A stretch of DNA of 64,000 bases from Halanaerobium salsuginis (GTDB taxonomy: Bacteria > Bacillota > Halanaerobiia > Halanaerobiales > Halanaerobiaceae), in the NCBI RefSeq assembly GCF_900114545.1, contig NZ_FOTI01000001.1:102834-166833 (forward strand), in the 5' to 3' direction. Positions 54,499-62,401 of this stretch are shown here, one piece after another. The translations under genes were made by a program, and so were the position numbers. The notes below the pieces were generated by a model. It searched no databases. It saw only the letters and a program-made list of their open reading frames with translations, and was not told the DNA's origin. Each line of letters begins with the position of its first letter. Positions within the stretch are counted from its first letter, which is position 1.

Positions 54499-54987
54499 AT
54501 GAAAGCAATCGAGGAAGTTATTTTAAATACTTTTAAAGTCAGTGAAGATTATTTAAGGGAGGAAAATTCAATGCCAGCAAACAAAATAGAGGACCACGCT
54601 TTAAATTATGTCAATGAGATCCAAAAAGACTTAAGAGATATTCAATTTAACATTAATGTTATGAAAGCTGAATTAGGAAAGTCTGGCTTTGAGGTTGAGT
54701 TTGAGAAAGTAGATTATCAGTTTTTGTCTTGTAGCGAGGGTGAAAAAATATTAACTGGCGACGATCAACCAATAGGTGTTATTCCTTTTTATTCCGGAGG
54801 GACTTTGACTTCAAAATCGGAAAAACCAGTAACCATCTGCAAAGCAAGAAAGAAGCATAGTGATGAAGTAATTGTCAAAACTAAAGCTGAGGTAGCTGAA
54901 GGTGACTTGCCTATTGATTTACTCGGTGAGTATTTGGCGCTGGCCCGGGCGGCAAGAATTATTTTAGGTGATTATAATGAAAATTAA
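54499..54987 (+). CDS. Unknown phage protein (162 aa) with a possible internal start
   Basis: Not recognised. A second start is likely: AAGGGAGG lies nine bases before an in-frame ATG at 54571 (MPANKIEDHALNYV), giving a 138-residue form. The C-terminal part LGEYLALARAARIILGDYNEN contains one of the G+C-rich repeats (54939-54950). Overlaps the next gene by 20 bases. Confidence 0.6.
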   Translation: MKAIEEVILNTFKVSEDYLREENSMPANKIEDHALNYVNEIQKDLRDIQFNINVMKAELGKSGFEVEFEKVDYQFLSCSEGEKILTGDDQPIGVIPFYSGGTLTSKSEKPVTICKARKKHSDEVIVKTKAEVAEGDLPIDLLGEYLALARAARIILGDYNEN

Positions 54988-55528
54988 AAAAGCAATTAAG
55001 GAGTTAAAGAAAGGCAACCTTCACTGCTGGCGAGAGGGCAAAAAGACTTACTGGGTAACAGATAAATTTTTACTGGTGAAGATGAACCAAAAACAGTTCA
55101 ACTTATTTAAAAGCAAATATTCATCGCTCAAAAGAAATGCATATATTCCTGATCTGGAAGTTGGAGAAAAATGTTCGACATATGGGATGATGCTTGATGA
55201 TGGTGGCCCGGACTTTGAAAATCTTTTTGAAAGTTTAGACAAATTTAGACCGGCTAAAGTATCTGACTTTGTTTTTGATAATGATAAAAGGGTTTATTAT
55301 TCCGAGGGTTTTGTCAGTGTAATTTCAGAAGATTATTATCAGGTCTTTGAAGAATATGAGTGTGAGGTAAATAATGATGATAAATTTTCACCAGTAGCGT
55401 TTTACAAAGGGAATGGAGAATTAGTCGGTATAGTCGCACCAATAGAATTAAAAACAAACGAAAAAGAAAGTTTATATTCTGGATTGGATGCACTTTTAAA
55501 TTCACTGGAAGGTGACACAAGGGGTTGA
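54968..55528 (+). CDS. Unknown phage protein (186 aa)
   Basis: Not recognised. Begins at an ATG inside the previous gene (MIIMKIKKAIKELKKGNLHCWREG); ATG 54977 (MKIKKAIKELK) is a better start for a soluble protein. N-terminal residues look like a small lysine-rich fold, and the C-terminus is acidic. One G+C-rich motif copy lies at 55204. Confidence 0.58.
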   Translation: MIIMKIKKAIKELKKGNLHCWREGKKTYWVTDKFLLVKMNQKQFNLFKSKYSSLKRNAYIPDLEVGEKCSTYGMMLDDGGPDFENLFESLDKFRPAKVSDFVFDNDKRVYYSEGFVSVISEDYYQVFEEYECEVNNDDKFSPVAFYKGNGELVGIVAPIELKTNEKESLYSGLDALLNSLEGDTRG

Positions 55529-55532
55529 TTAG

Positions 55533-56282
55533 GTGGGAGCTCAAGGATGGATTTCTCTTCATAGAAAAATACAGGATAATATTCTCTGGCAGGACAAGCC
55601 TTTTGCAAAAGGTCAGGCGTGGATAGATATATTGATTTCAGTGAATCACAAAGAAAATGAAGTCCTGCTGGGGAATGAAGTTGTAAAGGTTGAACCAGGG
55701 AAAATGATAACGTCAATCAGAAAGCTTTGTGATCGCTGGGGATGGTCAAATACAAAAGTTAAGAATTTTTTAGAACTTTTGGTAAAACAAGAAATGATAT
55801 CTTATAAAAGCGACACCAAAAAGACGGTTGTGAAGGTGCTAAACTATAGTGAATATCAAGGTTTAGATAATTGTAAAAACGACGCAAAAACACATCAAAA
55901 GCATAACGAAAGCATATCAAAAACACATCAAAAACACACAAACAATAATGATAATAATGATTTAATAATGAATAATAATGAAAATAAAGAAGAAAAGAGA
56001 TTCGAATTTTTTTTCAAAGAAAATGTGGATAAGTTCGAGAACTACCTGCAGCAAATGTCAGAAGCAGTAATTTTAAAAGCCTGCAAGATTTCAATTAAAA
56101 AAAACAAACCCCTGGCATATTGTCGGGCGGTATTAAATGATTGGACACAGAAAGGCATCAAAAATATTGATGATCTTAAGGTGGCTGCTAAAAATGCAAA
56201 AAATAAGGATAGCCCCGAAAATAAATCTGATTACAAGTGGAAGGATTTTTTTATAGACGATTGGGATAGATTTAAGGAGTGA
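55533..56282 (+). CDS. DnaD-type phage replication initiation protein
   Basis: 249 residues. N-terminal winged-helix part (GWISLHRKIQDNILWQDKPFAKGQAWIDIL ... ITSIRKLCDRWGWSNTKVKNFLELLVKQEMI), a low-complexity Asn/His/Lys linker, and a C-terminal DnaD-like domain (AYCRAVLNDWTQKGIKNIDDLKVA). Such proteins open the origin and recruit helicase. No helicase loader or helicase gene follows, so host proteins may be used. The linker DNA holds repeats and an A+T-rich stretch. Start is GTG behind AAGGGG. Confidence 0.8.
   Translation: MGAQGWISLHRKIQDNILWQDKPFAKGQAWIDILISVNHKENEVLLGNEVVKVEPGKMITSIRKLCDRWGWSNTKVKNFLELLVKQEMISYKSDTKKTVVKVLNYSEYQGLDNCKNDAKTHQKHNESISKTHQKHTNNNDNNDLIMNNNENKEEKRFEFFFKENVDKFENYLQQMSEAVILKACKISIKKNKPLAYCRAVLNDWTQKGIKNIDDLKVAAKNAKNKDSPENKSDYKWKDFFIDDWDRFKE
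55886..55995 (+). other. Candidate prophage replication origin inside the dnaD-like gene
   Basis: The 15-mer AAAAACACATCAAAA occurs twice, 33 bases apart (55886-55900 and 55919-55933), with a related partial copy (AAAGCATATCAAAAA) between them. An A+T-rich tract of about 60 bases follows. Lambda-type origins sit inside the initiator gene in the same way. Repeats also encode KTHQKH twice, so a protein repeat is the simpler alternative. Confidence 0.45.
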
Positions 56283-56286
56283 TCAT

Positions 56287-56427
56287 GTGAAAGAATCAAA
56301 TGTCAAAATAGTTTGTGAGGATTGTGGAAAAGAAGCTCCAATAGATCATAAAAAATCAACAGAAAACTGGATTGCTTATAAAGACAAATGCGAATGCGGA
56401 GGAAAAACAGTTCCTAAAATGATTTGA
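56287..56427 (+). CDS. Small zinc-ribbon-like phage protein (46 aa)
   Basis: GTG start behind AAGGAG, immediately after the dnaD-like gene. Two cysteine pairs, CEDC near residue 10 and CEC near residue 36, suggest a small zinc ribbon. Function unknown. Confidence 0.62.
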   Translation: MKESNVKIVCEDCGKEAPIDHKKSTENWIAYKDKCECGGKTVPKMI

Positions 56428-56440
56428 GAGGATGAAGTAA

Positions 56441-56653
56441 ATGAAACCAGTAATAGTTAATGGAAATGTTGATCAGGTAACCAAAGACGATTTAGCAGAT
56501 TTAATTAAAAGCTTTAAGCGGGAAAATGCAGGAAAACGGATTAAGATTGCTGGCCCGGTCATTGAAAGAGCTTTGGAAAGTGCAGACTATGAAGACTTTG
56601 AGATAGATTTTAGCGAAAGTTTTAAAGAAATCAAATTAGAAGTCAAAGTGTGA
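56441..56653 (+). CDS. Unknown phage protein (70 aa)
   Basis: Not recognised. Small and acidic with a helix-strand pattern (VTKDDLADLIKSFKRENAGKRIK). Contains a G+C-rich motif copy (GCTGGCCCGG at 56549-56558) encoding IAGPVIERA. Confidence 0.6.
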   Translation: MKPVIVNGNVDQVTKDDLADLIKSFKRENAGKRIKIAGPVIERALESADYEDFEIDFSESFKEIKLEVKV

Positions 56654-56663
56654 GGTGTTTAAA

Positions 56664-56990
56664 ATGGGCTTAACTGTAGAAGATGCAGTTAAAACTGCAA
56701 AAGCGGCGGTAGAATGGAGCGGAGAAAATAATTTATCTTATAGGACCTACGAGAAATATAGAAAAAAATTTGGTGGTCCGAGCATCGGGTTTATTCTCAA
56801 AAGGTTTAAATGGGCAGAATTTAAAAGCAAATATTTAGGCATTGAGAAAATAAGTGCTCGAGAAAGAATGATAAAGAAGCTGGAAGATAATTTCTGCGGG
56901 CACTGCAAAGAGAAGAAAGACTGCAACATTGAGCTTGAAAATTGTGATCACTGGGAATACTGGCAAAGTCGAAAAAGAGTTGGAGGTTAA
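56664..56990 (+). CDS. Unknown phage protein with cysteine-rich C-terminus (108 aa)
   Basis: ATG 56664 is chosen because GAGGTG lies seven bases upstream; an in-frame GTG at 56655 would add three residues. The N-terminal half looks like a homeodomain-type or recombinase-like helix bundle (NLSYRTYEKYRKKFGGPSIGFILKRFKWAEFK). The C-terminus has CGHCKEKKDC ... CDHW, possibly a metal site. Confidence 0.6.
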   Translation: MGLTVEDAVKTAKAAVEWSGENNLSYRTYEKYRKKFGGPSIGFILKRFKWAEFKSKYLGIEKISARERMIKKLEDNFCGHCKEKKDCNIELENCDHWEYWQSRKRVGG

Positions 56991-56992
56991 AG

Positions 56993-57211
56993 ATGCAAAT
57001 TGATAAAGAAGATGCAATTAAAATTGCCAACAACATAAATTTTGATAATTGGACTTCTAAGGAGATATTTTTATTTCAAATGTCACAGGAAAGATTATTA
57101 ATGGATTTTAATATATTTCATAAAGCTACTCAAGACGTTCTAGGCAGACCAGTTTTCACTCATGAATTTGTTGATGATAAGAGATTATTTAATGAATTCA
57201 TTATGAAATAG
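56993..57211 (+). CDS. Unknown phage protein (72 aa)
   Basis: Not recognised. Helical, soluble; GGAGG lies eight bases before the ATG. Downstream 64 bases are gene-free. Confidence 0.58.
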   Translation: MQIDKEDAIKIANNINFDNWTSKEIFLFQMSQERLLMDFNIFHKATQDVLGRPVFTHEFVDDKRLFNEFIMK

Positions 57212-57275
57212 TCGAGGAAAAGTATAAGAAGCTAAAAAAAGGAAGATGATGGATAGTCGGAAGGGGTTGATAAGT

Positions 57276-57524
57276 ATGCCAGATACATTAATTAAATTAC
57301 CCGAAAACAGATGCTATTTTTGCGGAAAGAGAGAAGCTACTTTGCTTTGCGACAAGGTAAAAGGTGAAATTAGAGCTATTGATGTGGGCGGTCCAGGAGT
57401 ATTAAGCAGTGGTATAATTACATGCGATAAACCAATTTGCGAGAAGTGCGCAACTCATATAGATGGGGCTGATTACTGCCCGGATTGTGTCGAAAAGTTA
57501 AAAAACAATATAAGGAGAAGATAA
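57276..57524 (+). CDS. Small cysteine-rich zinc-binding phage protein (82 aa)
   Basis: Start chosen at ATG 57276 (MPDTLIKLPENRCYFCG) because AAGGGG lies upstream. Four CxxC-type pairs (CYFC, CDKPICEKC, CPDC) make a double zinc finger likely. Function unknown; probably nucleic-acid or protein binding. Confidence 0.65.
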   Translation: MPDTLIKLPENRCYFCGKREATLLCDKVKGEIRAIDVGGPGVLSSGIITCDKPICEKCATHIDGADYCPDCVEKLKNNIRRR

Positions 57525-57526
57525 AA

Positions 57527-58228
57527 ATGGATATAAAGAAAATTGTTAATGAAAAAGTAGAAGAGGTAATTAAAAACGGCGAAATAGAAGAATTAATTCA
57601 AAATAAAGTTAAAGAGTCTTTATCTAAGGCAATTGAGAAATTTTTTAGAAGTTATGGCGATTTTCAAAAAGATCTAGAAAAGACCCTTGGAGAAAAAATG
57701 AAAGTTAATTTAGAGGAAATGGAAATACCAGATTATAACAAATTGATACTTCAATATATTGAAAAAGAAATTGATAATACTATGGCTGAGCAGGGAATTG
57801 AAAAAATAAAAGAAAATCTCAATGATTTATTGAAATCAGCTCCTAAAGAAATTGAATTGCAGGATATTGTAAATAAATATATAGAAAATAATGATGAGGA
57901 ATTAAGAGAAGATTATATAGGCGTGATTTATTATGATTATGAATTTAGCAGTATTGAAGGGTATGTTGATATCAAACTTAATATTGATAAGCCAGATAGT
58001 TTTGACAAACCAGACTTAAGATTCACTTTAAAAGAGATAGAAGAAAACAAATATGAAATATTTAGAATTGATTTTGATGGGCTAGAAATCAAAGATGATT
58101 TTACTTTAGTAGGTAGGCTATATGGAATCGAAAAATTCATGTTTAAACTTTGGGCTGCCGGTACTGTGATTATAGGTGATCCAGAAGGTTTTGATTATAT
58201 AGATCCCTCAACAGAATATGGATATTAA
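57527..58228 (+). CDS. Unknown phage protein (233 aa), helical N-terminus
   Basis: Not recognised. ATG 57527 after AAGGAG is preferred; the longer frame begins inside the upstream gene. Residues 1-130 are helical and charged (IVNEKVEEVIKNGEIEELIQNKV), residues 140-225 are beta-rich (YYDYEFSSIEGYVDIKLN). It sits in the place where recombination genes are often found next to SSB in phages, but no Rec family motif is seen. Confidence 0.6.
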   Translation: MDIKKIVNEKVEEVIKNGEIEELIQNKVKESLSKAIEKFFRSYGDFQKDLEKTLGEKMKVNLEEMEIPDYNKLILQYIEKEIDNTMAEQGIEKIKENLNDLLKSAPKEIELQDIVNKYIENNDEELREDYIGVIYYDYEFSSIEGYVDIKLNIDKPDSFDKPDLRFTLKEIEENKYEIFRIDFDGLEIKDDFTLVGRLYGIEKFMFKLWAAGTVIIGDPEGFDYIDPSTEYGY

Positions 58229-58253
58229 ATTATAGAAGGAGAGGTCAATTACA

Positions 58254-58538
58254 ATGGAAAAACTAATTCTTGAAAATGGAGAAGATAAAGAGCTAATTGC
58301 AATGGATATGGATATTAGAATTCGTGTTAAAGAAAAAGATATTGAAGATAAGGATCCTAAAAATCAGTATCTTGATACAAATATAGTTTATTTGCTAAGC
58401 CGGTTATCAACATATTTTGCTAACCATGGTTTTTATACTGATAACTTTAAAACTAAAGGGAGAATTGAAATTGAAGGCTTTGGAGTTGCAGAATATGAAT
58501 TGGTGCCGGTGGCAAAGGAGATGAATAGCAATGAATAA
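58254..58538 (+). CDS. Unknown phage protein (94 aa)
   Basis: Not recognised. Very acidic (MEKLILENGEDKELIAMDMDIRIRVKEKDIED). Directly before ssb. GGAGAGG precedes the ATG. Confidence 0.6.
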   Translation: MEKLILENGEDKELIAMDMDIRIRVKEKDIEDKDPKNQYLDTNIVYLLSRLSTYFANHGFYTDNFKTKGRIEIEGFGVAEYELVPVAKEMNSNE

Positions 58539-58552
58539 GGCTAAAGGAGCTG

Positions 58553-59032
58553 ATGATAATACTTAATCGAATAGTTTTAATTGGTCGTCTGACTAGGGAC
58601 CCTGAACTAAGATACACAAGTAATGGAACGCCGGTCTGTAATTTTACGCTTGCCGTAGAGAGAAACTATACCAATAGTAATGGAGAAAAAGGTGTAGATT
58701 TCATTAACATAGTTACCTGGAGAGGTCTGGCTGAAAATTGCGCCAGGCATCTGGGGAAAGGGAGATTAGTCGGAGTCGATGGCAGCCTTCAGATTAGAAA
58801 AAGCGAAAAGAACAATAGAACTTATATAAACCCAGAAGTAAATGCAGATAATGTTCGATTCCTGGACTTTGCAAACAATAACAATCAGAGAAAAAATTCA
58901 CAAGCTAAAAGAAATAAGCAGCAAAGTAACAACCAGGGACCGGGCCATCAATCTAAGAATAGTAATAGCAACCAAGTAAATGAAAAGTATAACGATAACT
59001 TTGAGGGTGATGATTTTGAAGTCCCATTCTAA
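58553..59032 (+). CDS. ssb: Phage single-stranded DNA-binding protein
   Basis: 159 residues. OB-fold core (LNRIVLIGRLTRDPELRYTSNGTPVCNFTLAVER ... VDFINIVTWRGLAENCARHLGKG), a Gln/Asn-rich linker, and the acidic protein-docking tip DDFEVPF. Linker DNA contains a CCGGGCCA copy at 58940. The coding end overlaps the small gene at 59010. Confidence 0.95.
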   Translation: MIILNRIVLIGRLTRDPELRYTSNGTPVCNFTLAVERNYTNSNGEKGVDFINIVTWRGLAENCARHLGKGRLVGVDGSLQIRKSEKNNRTYINPEVNADNVRFLDFANNNNQRKNSQAKRNKQQSNNQGPGHQSKNSNSNQVNEKYNDNFEGDDFEVPF

Positions 59033-59123
59033 GCAAAAATCAAAATTAATCAGAAGAGTTGGAGGAATATTAATAATTGATGGAATTAAAATGAGGTCAC
59101 CGGCAACTATTGAATCAGATTGA
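59010..59123 (+). CDS. Small unknown phage protein overlapping ssb (37 aa)
   Basis: Frame MILKSHSKQKSKLIRRVGGIL starting inside the end of ssb behind TTGAGGG. Basic N-terminus and a hydrophobic middle. It ends at TGA directly before a G+C-rich repeat at 59124-59133. Coding status is less sure than that of its neighbours. Confidence 0.4.
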   Translation: MILKSHSKQKSKLIRRVGGILIIDGIKMRSPATIESD

Positions 59124-59169
59124 CCGGGCCAGCTCAAAATAATTTACGAACCAAAAAGGAGGAAACAAA

Positions 59170-59679
59170 ATGGGGTATATAAGCAGAGAAGATCAAAAAA
59201 TAGCAGAGACACTAAGTCACTTCGTAATGTATCTCAATGACAAAATAAGTAAGTATGAAAATATTGATGCTATAGAAAAGTCAACTAAATTTATGAGGTC
59301 TATCAAGATGGCCCGGACCTATACAGGGAAAGTAAAAGATATGCTTATCGAAGATGCAGCTAAAGAGCAAAAAGAAAATATTAAGCAGTTAGTGACAGAA
59401 ACCAAATTATCACTTGATTATACCAGGGTAGCAAAAAAGAAAAAGATGAAGATGAAAAAAGAGGATAATATCACAGTAGTAGATACAGATGATTTTTATG
59501 ACATTATTGATAATACAGTCAAATCAAATTGTTTAGGTTGTGAAAATAATGAAAAAGAGATTGATGAATGCACTTTAAGGCAGCAGTTGCTTAAATATGA
59601 TATTCCAGTAATACATCGAGACCCAGAACATAGCAAATGCCCTTATAAAGTGCTTCCGGATATGGTCCAAAGTGAATGA
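59170..59679 (+). CDS. Unknown phage protein with cysteine cluster (169 aa)
   Basis: Not recognised with confidence. Helical N-terminal half; a basic stretch (KKKKMKMKKE) near residue 92; C-terminal CLGCENNEKEIDECTLRQQL ... CPYK may bind a metal. Ribosome site AAAGGAGG. G+C-rich motif copy at 59309. Confidence 0.6.
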   Translation: MGYISREDQKIAETLSHFVMYLNDKISKYENIDAIEKSTKFMRSIKMARTYTGKVKDMLIEDAAKEQKENIKQLVTETKLSLDYTRVAKKKKMKMKKEDNITVVDTDDFYDIIDNTVKSNCLGCENNEKEIDECTLRQQLLKYDIPVIHRDPEHSKCPYKVLPDMVQSE

Positions 59680-59932
59680 TTATTATATCTGCGAGATAGA
59701 TGTTTGTGATGAACAAATCAGAAAAGGGAGCCTTTGCCATTATCACAAGTCAATAACTAATCGGCCGTGCGCCTGGTATTATCATAAAGAACTGGGTACA
59801 GCTGCAGTTGAGTGGTGCGACAAGAAAGTAGAAAGATTTGATGATGTTAACTGCGAAGGATGCAACGACCATATAGATCCGAAAAATGGAATAGAAATAA
59901 TTGAAAAACTAACTGGCCTTAATCAAGGGTGA
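59672..59932 (+). CDS. Unknown cysteine-rich phage protein (86 aa)
   Basis: Overlaps the previous gene by eight bases. Eight Cys or His residues in CEIDVCDEQ, GSLCHYHKS, RPCAWYYH, WCDKK and CEGC suggest a zinc domain. A full copy of the G+C-rich palindrome follows its stop codon. Confidence 0.6.
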   Translation: MNDYYICEIDVCDEQIRKGSLCHYHKSITNRPCAWYYHKELGTAAVEWCDKKVERFDDVNCEGCNDHIDPKNGIEIIEKLTGLNQG

Positions 59933-59946
59933 TGGCCCGGGCCAGC
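59931..59946. repeat. G+C-rich palindrome GATGGCCCGGGCCAGC, best copy of a dispersed motif
   Basis: A 16-base near-perfect palindrome (core TGGCCCGGGCCA) in strongly A+T-rich DNA. Half sites TGGCCCGG or CCGGGCCA are at 54941, 55204, 56551, 58940, 59124, 59309, 61422 and 62417, with one-base variants at 60307, 60462 and 62053. Many sit within about 40 bases of a stop codon (54941, 59124, 59931, 60305, 60460, 61422, 62051, 62415), between a stop and the next ribosome site. Outside this stretch I saw the 8-mer only at 13871, 20813 and 29493, always inside coding sequence. Confidence 0.7.
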
Positions 59947-59983
59947 AGATTAAAAAATAATGATTAGAATATAGGAGGCAATC

Positions 59984-60334
59984 ATGAAAATTAAAAATTG
60001 TAAAGTTGGAATGAAAATTAAATGCACAACAACAAGAAGGGAAAAGTCAAGTTACAAAGGTGATATTGAAACTATAAGTGGAATAACTGATAATGGTAAA
60101 TATATTTGGCTTCAAGGTAGAAGTGGGATTTTTAATCCAAAATTTTTTGAGCCTTATAATAAAGTAAAAGCAAAAATATTACTAGAAATTGAAACCGATT
60201 TTAATGACAAAATTTCCGACGAAACAACAGTTAAGTATTGTCTAGAAGAAGATTTAAAAGAACTCGGTTGGCAAATTAATAAATCAAAATTAATTTATGA
60301 TCAAGCGGGCCAGCAGAAAGGAGCAAGAAAATGA
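59984..60334 (+). CDS. Unknown phage protein (116 aa)
   Basis: Not recognised. Beta-rich N-terminus with a hydrophobic KOW- or SH3-like pattern (VGMKIKCTTTRREKSSYKGDIETISGITDNGKYIWLQGR). The last residues (QAGQQKGARK) are encoded by a G+C-rich motif copy at 60305. Overlaps the next gene by four bases (ATGA). Confidence 0.62.
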   Translation: MKIKNCKVGMKIKCTTTRREKSSYKGDIETISGITDNGKYIWLQGRSGIFNPKFFEPYNKVKAKILLEIETDFNDKISDETTVKYCLEEDLKELGWQINKSKLIYDQAGQQKGARK

Positions 60335-60486
60335 AGAAATGTCCTGAATGCGGAACAATGTATGCAGAAGAAGATGGCAGAGGTGGTGTTTGCCGCAGGT
60401 GTTACGAAAGACAGCAAACCGGAAGTATGGAGAAAGATTCAGCCTGGTTTGCCCATCGAGCGGGCCAGCCTAAAAAGAAGTATTAA
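60331..60486 (+). CDS. Small zinc-ribbon phage protein (51 aa)
   Basis: Starts MKKCPECGTMY. CPEC and CRRC form a likely zinc ribbon. The start overlaps the previous stop (ATGA). The C-terminal RAGQPKKKY is encoded by another copy of the G+C-rich motif (60460-60469). Confidence 0.62.
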   Translation: MKKCPECGTMYAEEDGRGGVCRRCYERQQTGSMEKDSAWFAHRAGQPKKKY

Positions 60487-60587
60487 ATAACTCAAAGCTA
60501 AGACCTAAAGAACTTCAAGATCTTCCCCCGGCCGGTCTTGAACTGAGGGTTAACGAACTAAGAGTAAGATATTAGAGGGAGGCAGAA
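60487..60587. other. Gene-free spacer with an inverted repeat
   Basis: About 100 bases without a gene. TTCAAGA and TCTTGAA enclose a G+C-rich loop containing CCCCCGGCCGG (60512-60542). GGGTTAACGAACTAAG follows. No T run, so not a terminator; possibly a structured RNA or a protein site. Confidence 0.4.
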
Positions 60588-61421
60588 ATGATATTTAGAT
60601 GTAGCTTAAAGAAATGGAAGACTAGAAAACAATCAGGAGTAGTAAACCTGATCATAAAAGATATACCAGATGGATTTGATAAATTTGAAAATAAACCATT
60701 AATTGTGAACTTTAATCAGATGGCCCAGGCCTCAGCTAAAATCAAAAATATAGAACAGTTGGCTAATGGAGATCATGAAGTTATATTGATAACTGGGAAA
60801 GACAGCAAAAGAATTTTGATTAATGTTGGCCCAAAACTCAAAAAAATGGAAGAAATCAGAGTAAAGTTTGAAATAAATAAAAAAGAGCAGCAAAGGTTAA
60901 TGAATATGATAACCAATAGCCAGAGAAATAAAGCATTTGCTGTTATTGAGGATATGGGTAACTCAATAGGGTATGAAAAGGAAGAGATGAAAGAGGCCCT
61001 GGTTATGAGGTTTTCTGAGGTATCTGAACATGGAAGAATAAGTTTATCTGATTGTTCTAAGAAGGCAGCAATTGATTTTATAGACTTTGCTATAAGATTA
61101 GGTTATGAGCTGGGGGTGCAGTGGGAAGAAAACCCCCGAAAGAGATTAGACAGTTTAGATAGGTGGCTCAGAATGTGCCTAGATAAGAAAATATGCGCTG
61201 TTAGTACCAAACCAGGCAAAAATTATTATATAGACAACTCAGGCGAAATAGTACATGTCCATCATGCAGATGCAATAGGAATGGGGCAAAACAGACAAAA
61301 GTTAGATGATAGCAATCTAAAGAAAATATGTTTATCAGCTGAGTATCACAATATAGCTCACAAGATGGGCTGGAAATCATTTAAGAAAAAATATCATGTC
61401 GAGGCTATTGTTTATCCGTGA
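60588..61421 (+). CDS. Phage HNH-family nuclease (putative HNHc nuclease)
   Basis: 277 residues. The C-terminal third holds the HNH-like metal site (VHVHHADAIGMGQNRQKLDDSNLKKICLSAEYHNIAHKMGW), as in putative HNHc nucleases and NinB-region proteins of phages. The N-terminal beta domain resembles the partner domain in those proteins. GAGGGAGG precedes the ATG. Confidence 0.8.
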   Translation: MIFRCSLKKWKTRKQSGVVNLIIKDIPDGFDKFENKPLIVNFNQMAQASAKIKNIEQLANGDHEVILITGKDSKRILINVGPKLKKMEEIRVKFEINKKEQQRLMNMITNSQRNKAFAVIEDMGNSIGYEKEEMKEALVMRFSEVSEHGRISLSDCSKKAAIDFIDFAIRLGYELGVQWEENPRKRLDSLDRWLRMCLDKKICAVSTKPGKNYYIDNSGEIVHVHHADAIGMGQNRQKLDDSNLKKICLSAEYHNIAHKMGWKSFKKKYHVEAIVYP

Positions 61422-61448
61422 TGGCCCGGGTAATGAAAGGAGATAATA

Positions 61449-61688
61449 ATGCCTGATTTAAAAGTTTATTGTACTAAAGATTGGTATTTAAGTTATATGA
61501 TCACTGGCAGAGTTATAGCATGTAGTCCAGGCACCAGAAATGAATTATTGCTTGAAGATAGAAAAACACATGATGATTTGAATGTTAGACTTTCTATCAA
61601 TAAGAAGAACCATAAAATAAGCAAAATTGATAAAGAGTGGTTAGGCTGTGAACCTGAGGGAAATTGGTATGACATTATAAGGAGATGA
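61449..61688 (+). CDS. Unknown phage protein (79 aa)
   Basis: Not recognised. Mixed alpha-beta pattern. GAAAGGAG lies six to ten bases before the ATG. A G+C-rich half site sits between the previous stop codon and this ribosome site (61422). The stop overlaps rusA. Confidence 0.6.
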   Translation: MPDLKVYCTKDWYLSYMITGRVIACSPGTRNELLLEDRKTHDDLNVRLSINKKNHKISKIDKEWLGCEPEGNWYDIIRR

Positions 61689-62047
61689 ATATTATGGAGA
61701 AGTTTGGATTTGTAGTTGCAGGTAGACCAGTACCTGCTCAAAGAATGACACAGAAATCTAAGTGGACAAAAAGAGCTAGAAAAAGCTTACAGTATCAAAG
61801 AGATATAGCTTGGCTGTGGAAAAAGGCTTCTAAAGGGAAAAAGCTAAAAGGTGATTTAAAATTAAGTTGTGAATTTTATTTCAATGACAAGCGGCACGGA
61901 GATTTAAGTAACCTGGTTAAAGCAGTTGAGGATGGACTGCAGTATGCGAATGCTTTTGATAATGATAAGCAGATTAAGAGATATGGGAAAACTGGAATAT
62001 TTTTTGATGATGAACCACGAGTTGTAATTAGAATAGAAGAAATTTAG
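61685..62047 (+). CDS. rusA: RusA-family Holliday junction resolvase
   Basis: 120 residues. FVVAGRPVPAQRMTQ at the start and the catalytic acidic cluster HGDLSNLVKAVEDGLQYANAFDNDKQIKR match RusA. Resolves branched recombination or replication intermediates. The second acidic residue of the usual DxDN motif is Leu-Ser-Asn here (GDLSNL). ATG 61685 overlaps the previous stop; ATG 61694 is an alternative. Confidence 0.88.
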   Translation: MNIMEKFGFVVAGRPVPAQRMTQKSKWTKRARKSLQYQRDIAWLWKKASKGKKLKGDLKLSCEFYFNDKRHGDLSNLVKAVEDGLQYANAFDNDKQIKRYGKTGIFFDDEPRVVIRIEEI

Positions 62048-62080
62048 GGCGCTGGCCCTGGTAAAAGGAGGAATTTAATT

Positions 62081-62401
62081 ATGAATAAAGTAGAAATCGA
62101 TAAGAAACTAAAAGAATTAGTAAGAAATTCAATAGGTATGGAGGATTCACCTAAATCTGATTATTTAAGAAATGGCATCAAAGAAATTTCTAAGGAAATA
62201 GAGGCAGACATCGAAAGCACAAATGATAAAATTGTTGGGAATTTAGCATTAAATATAAATGTAGATAGTAGTGAGGCTCAGGAAGGCATAAGACTTCTAA
62301 ACAACCGGTTAGATTTTATAAACCAGCAAATTGATAGAGCTGTTGAAGAATTGGAAGGCATGAAAAATAATATTAAGATAGGAGTTGAAGTTGATGAGTG
62401 A
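62081..62401 (+). CDS. Unknown helical phage protein (106 aa)
   Basis: Not recognised. Coiled-coil C-terminus (LLNNRLDFINQQIDRAVEELEGMKNNIK). AAAGGAGG precedes the ATG, with a G+C-rich motif between it and the rusA stop. Confidence 0.6.
   Translation: MNKVEIDKKLKELVRNSIGMEDSPKSDYLRNGIKEISKEIEADIESTNDKIVGNLALNINVDSSEAQEGIRLLNNRLDFINQQIDRAVEELEGMKNNIKIGVEVDE

Noticed and set aside
55886..55940. CRISPR-like short repeats
   Set aside because: Only two exact copies with short spacing inside a coding gene; no leader, no spacer diversity and no cas gene in the window.
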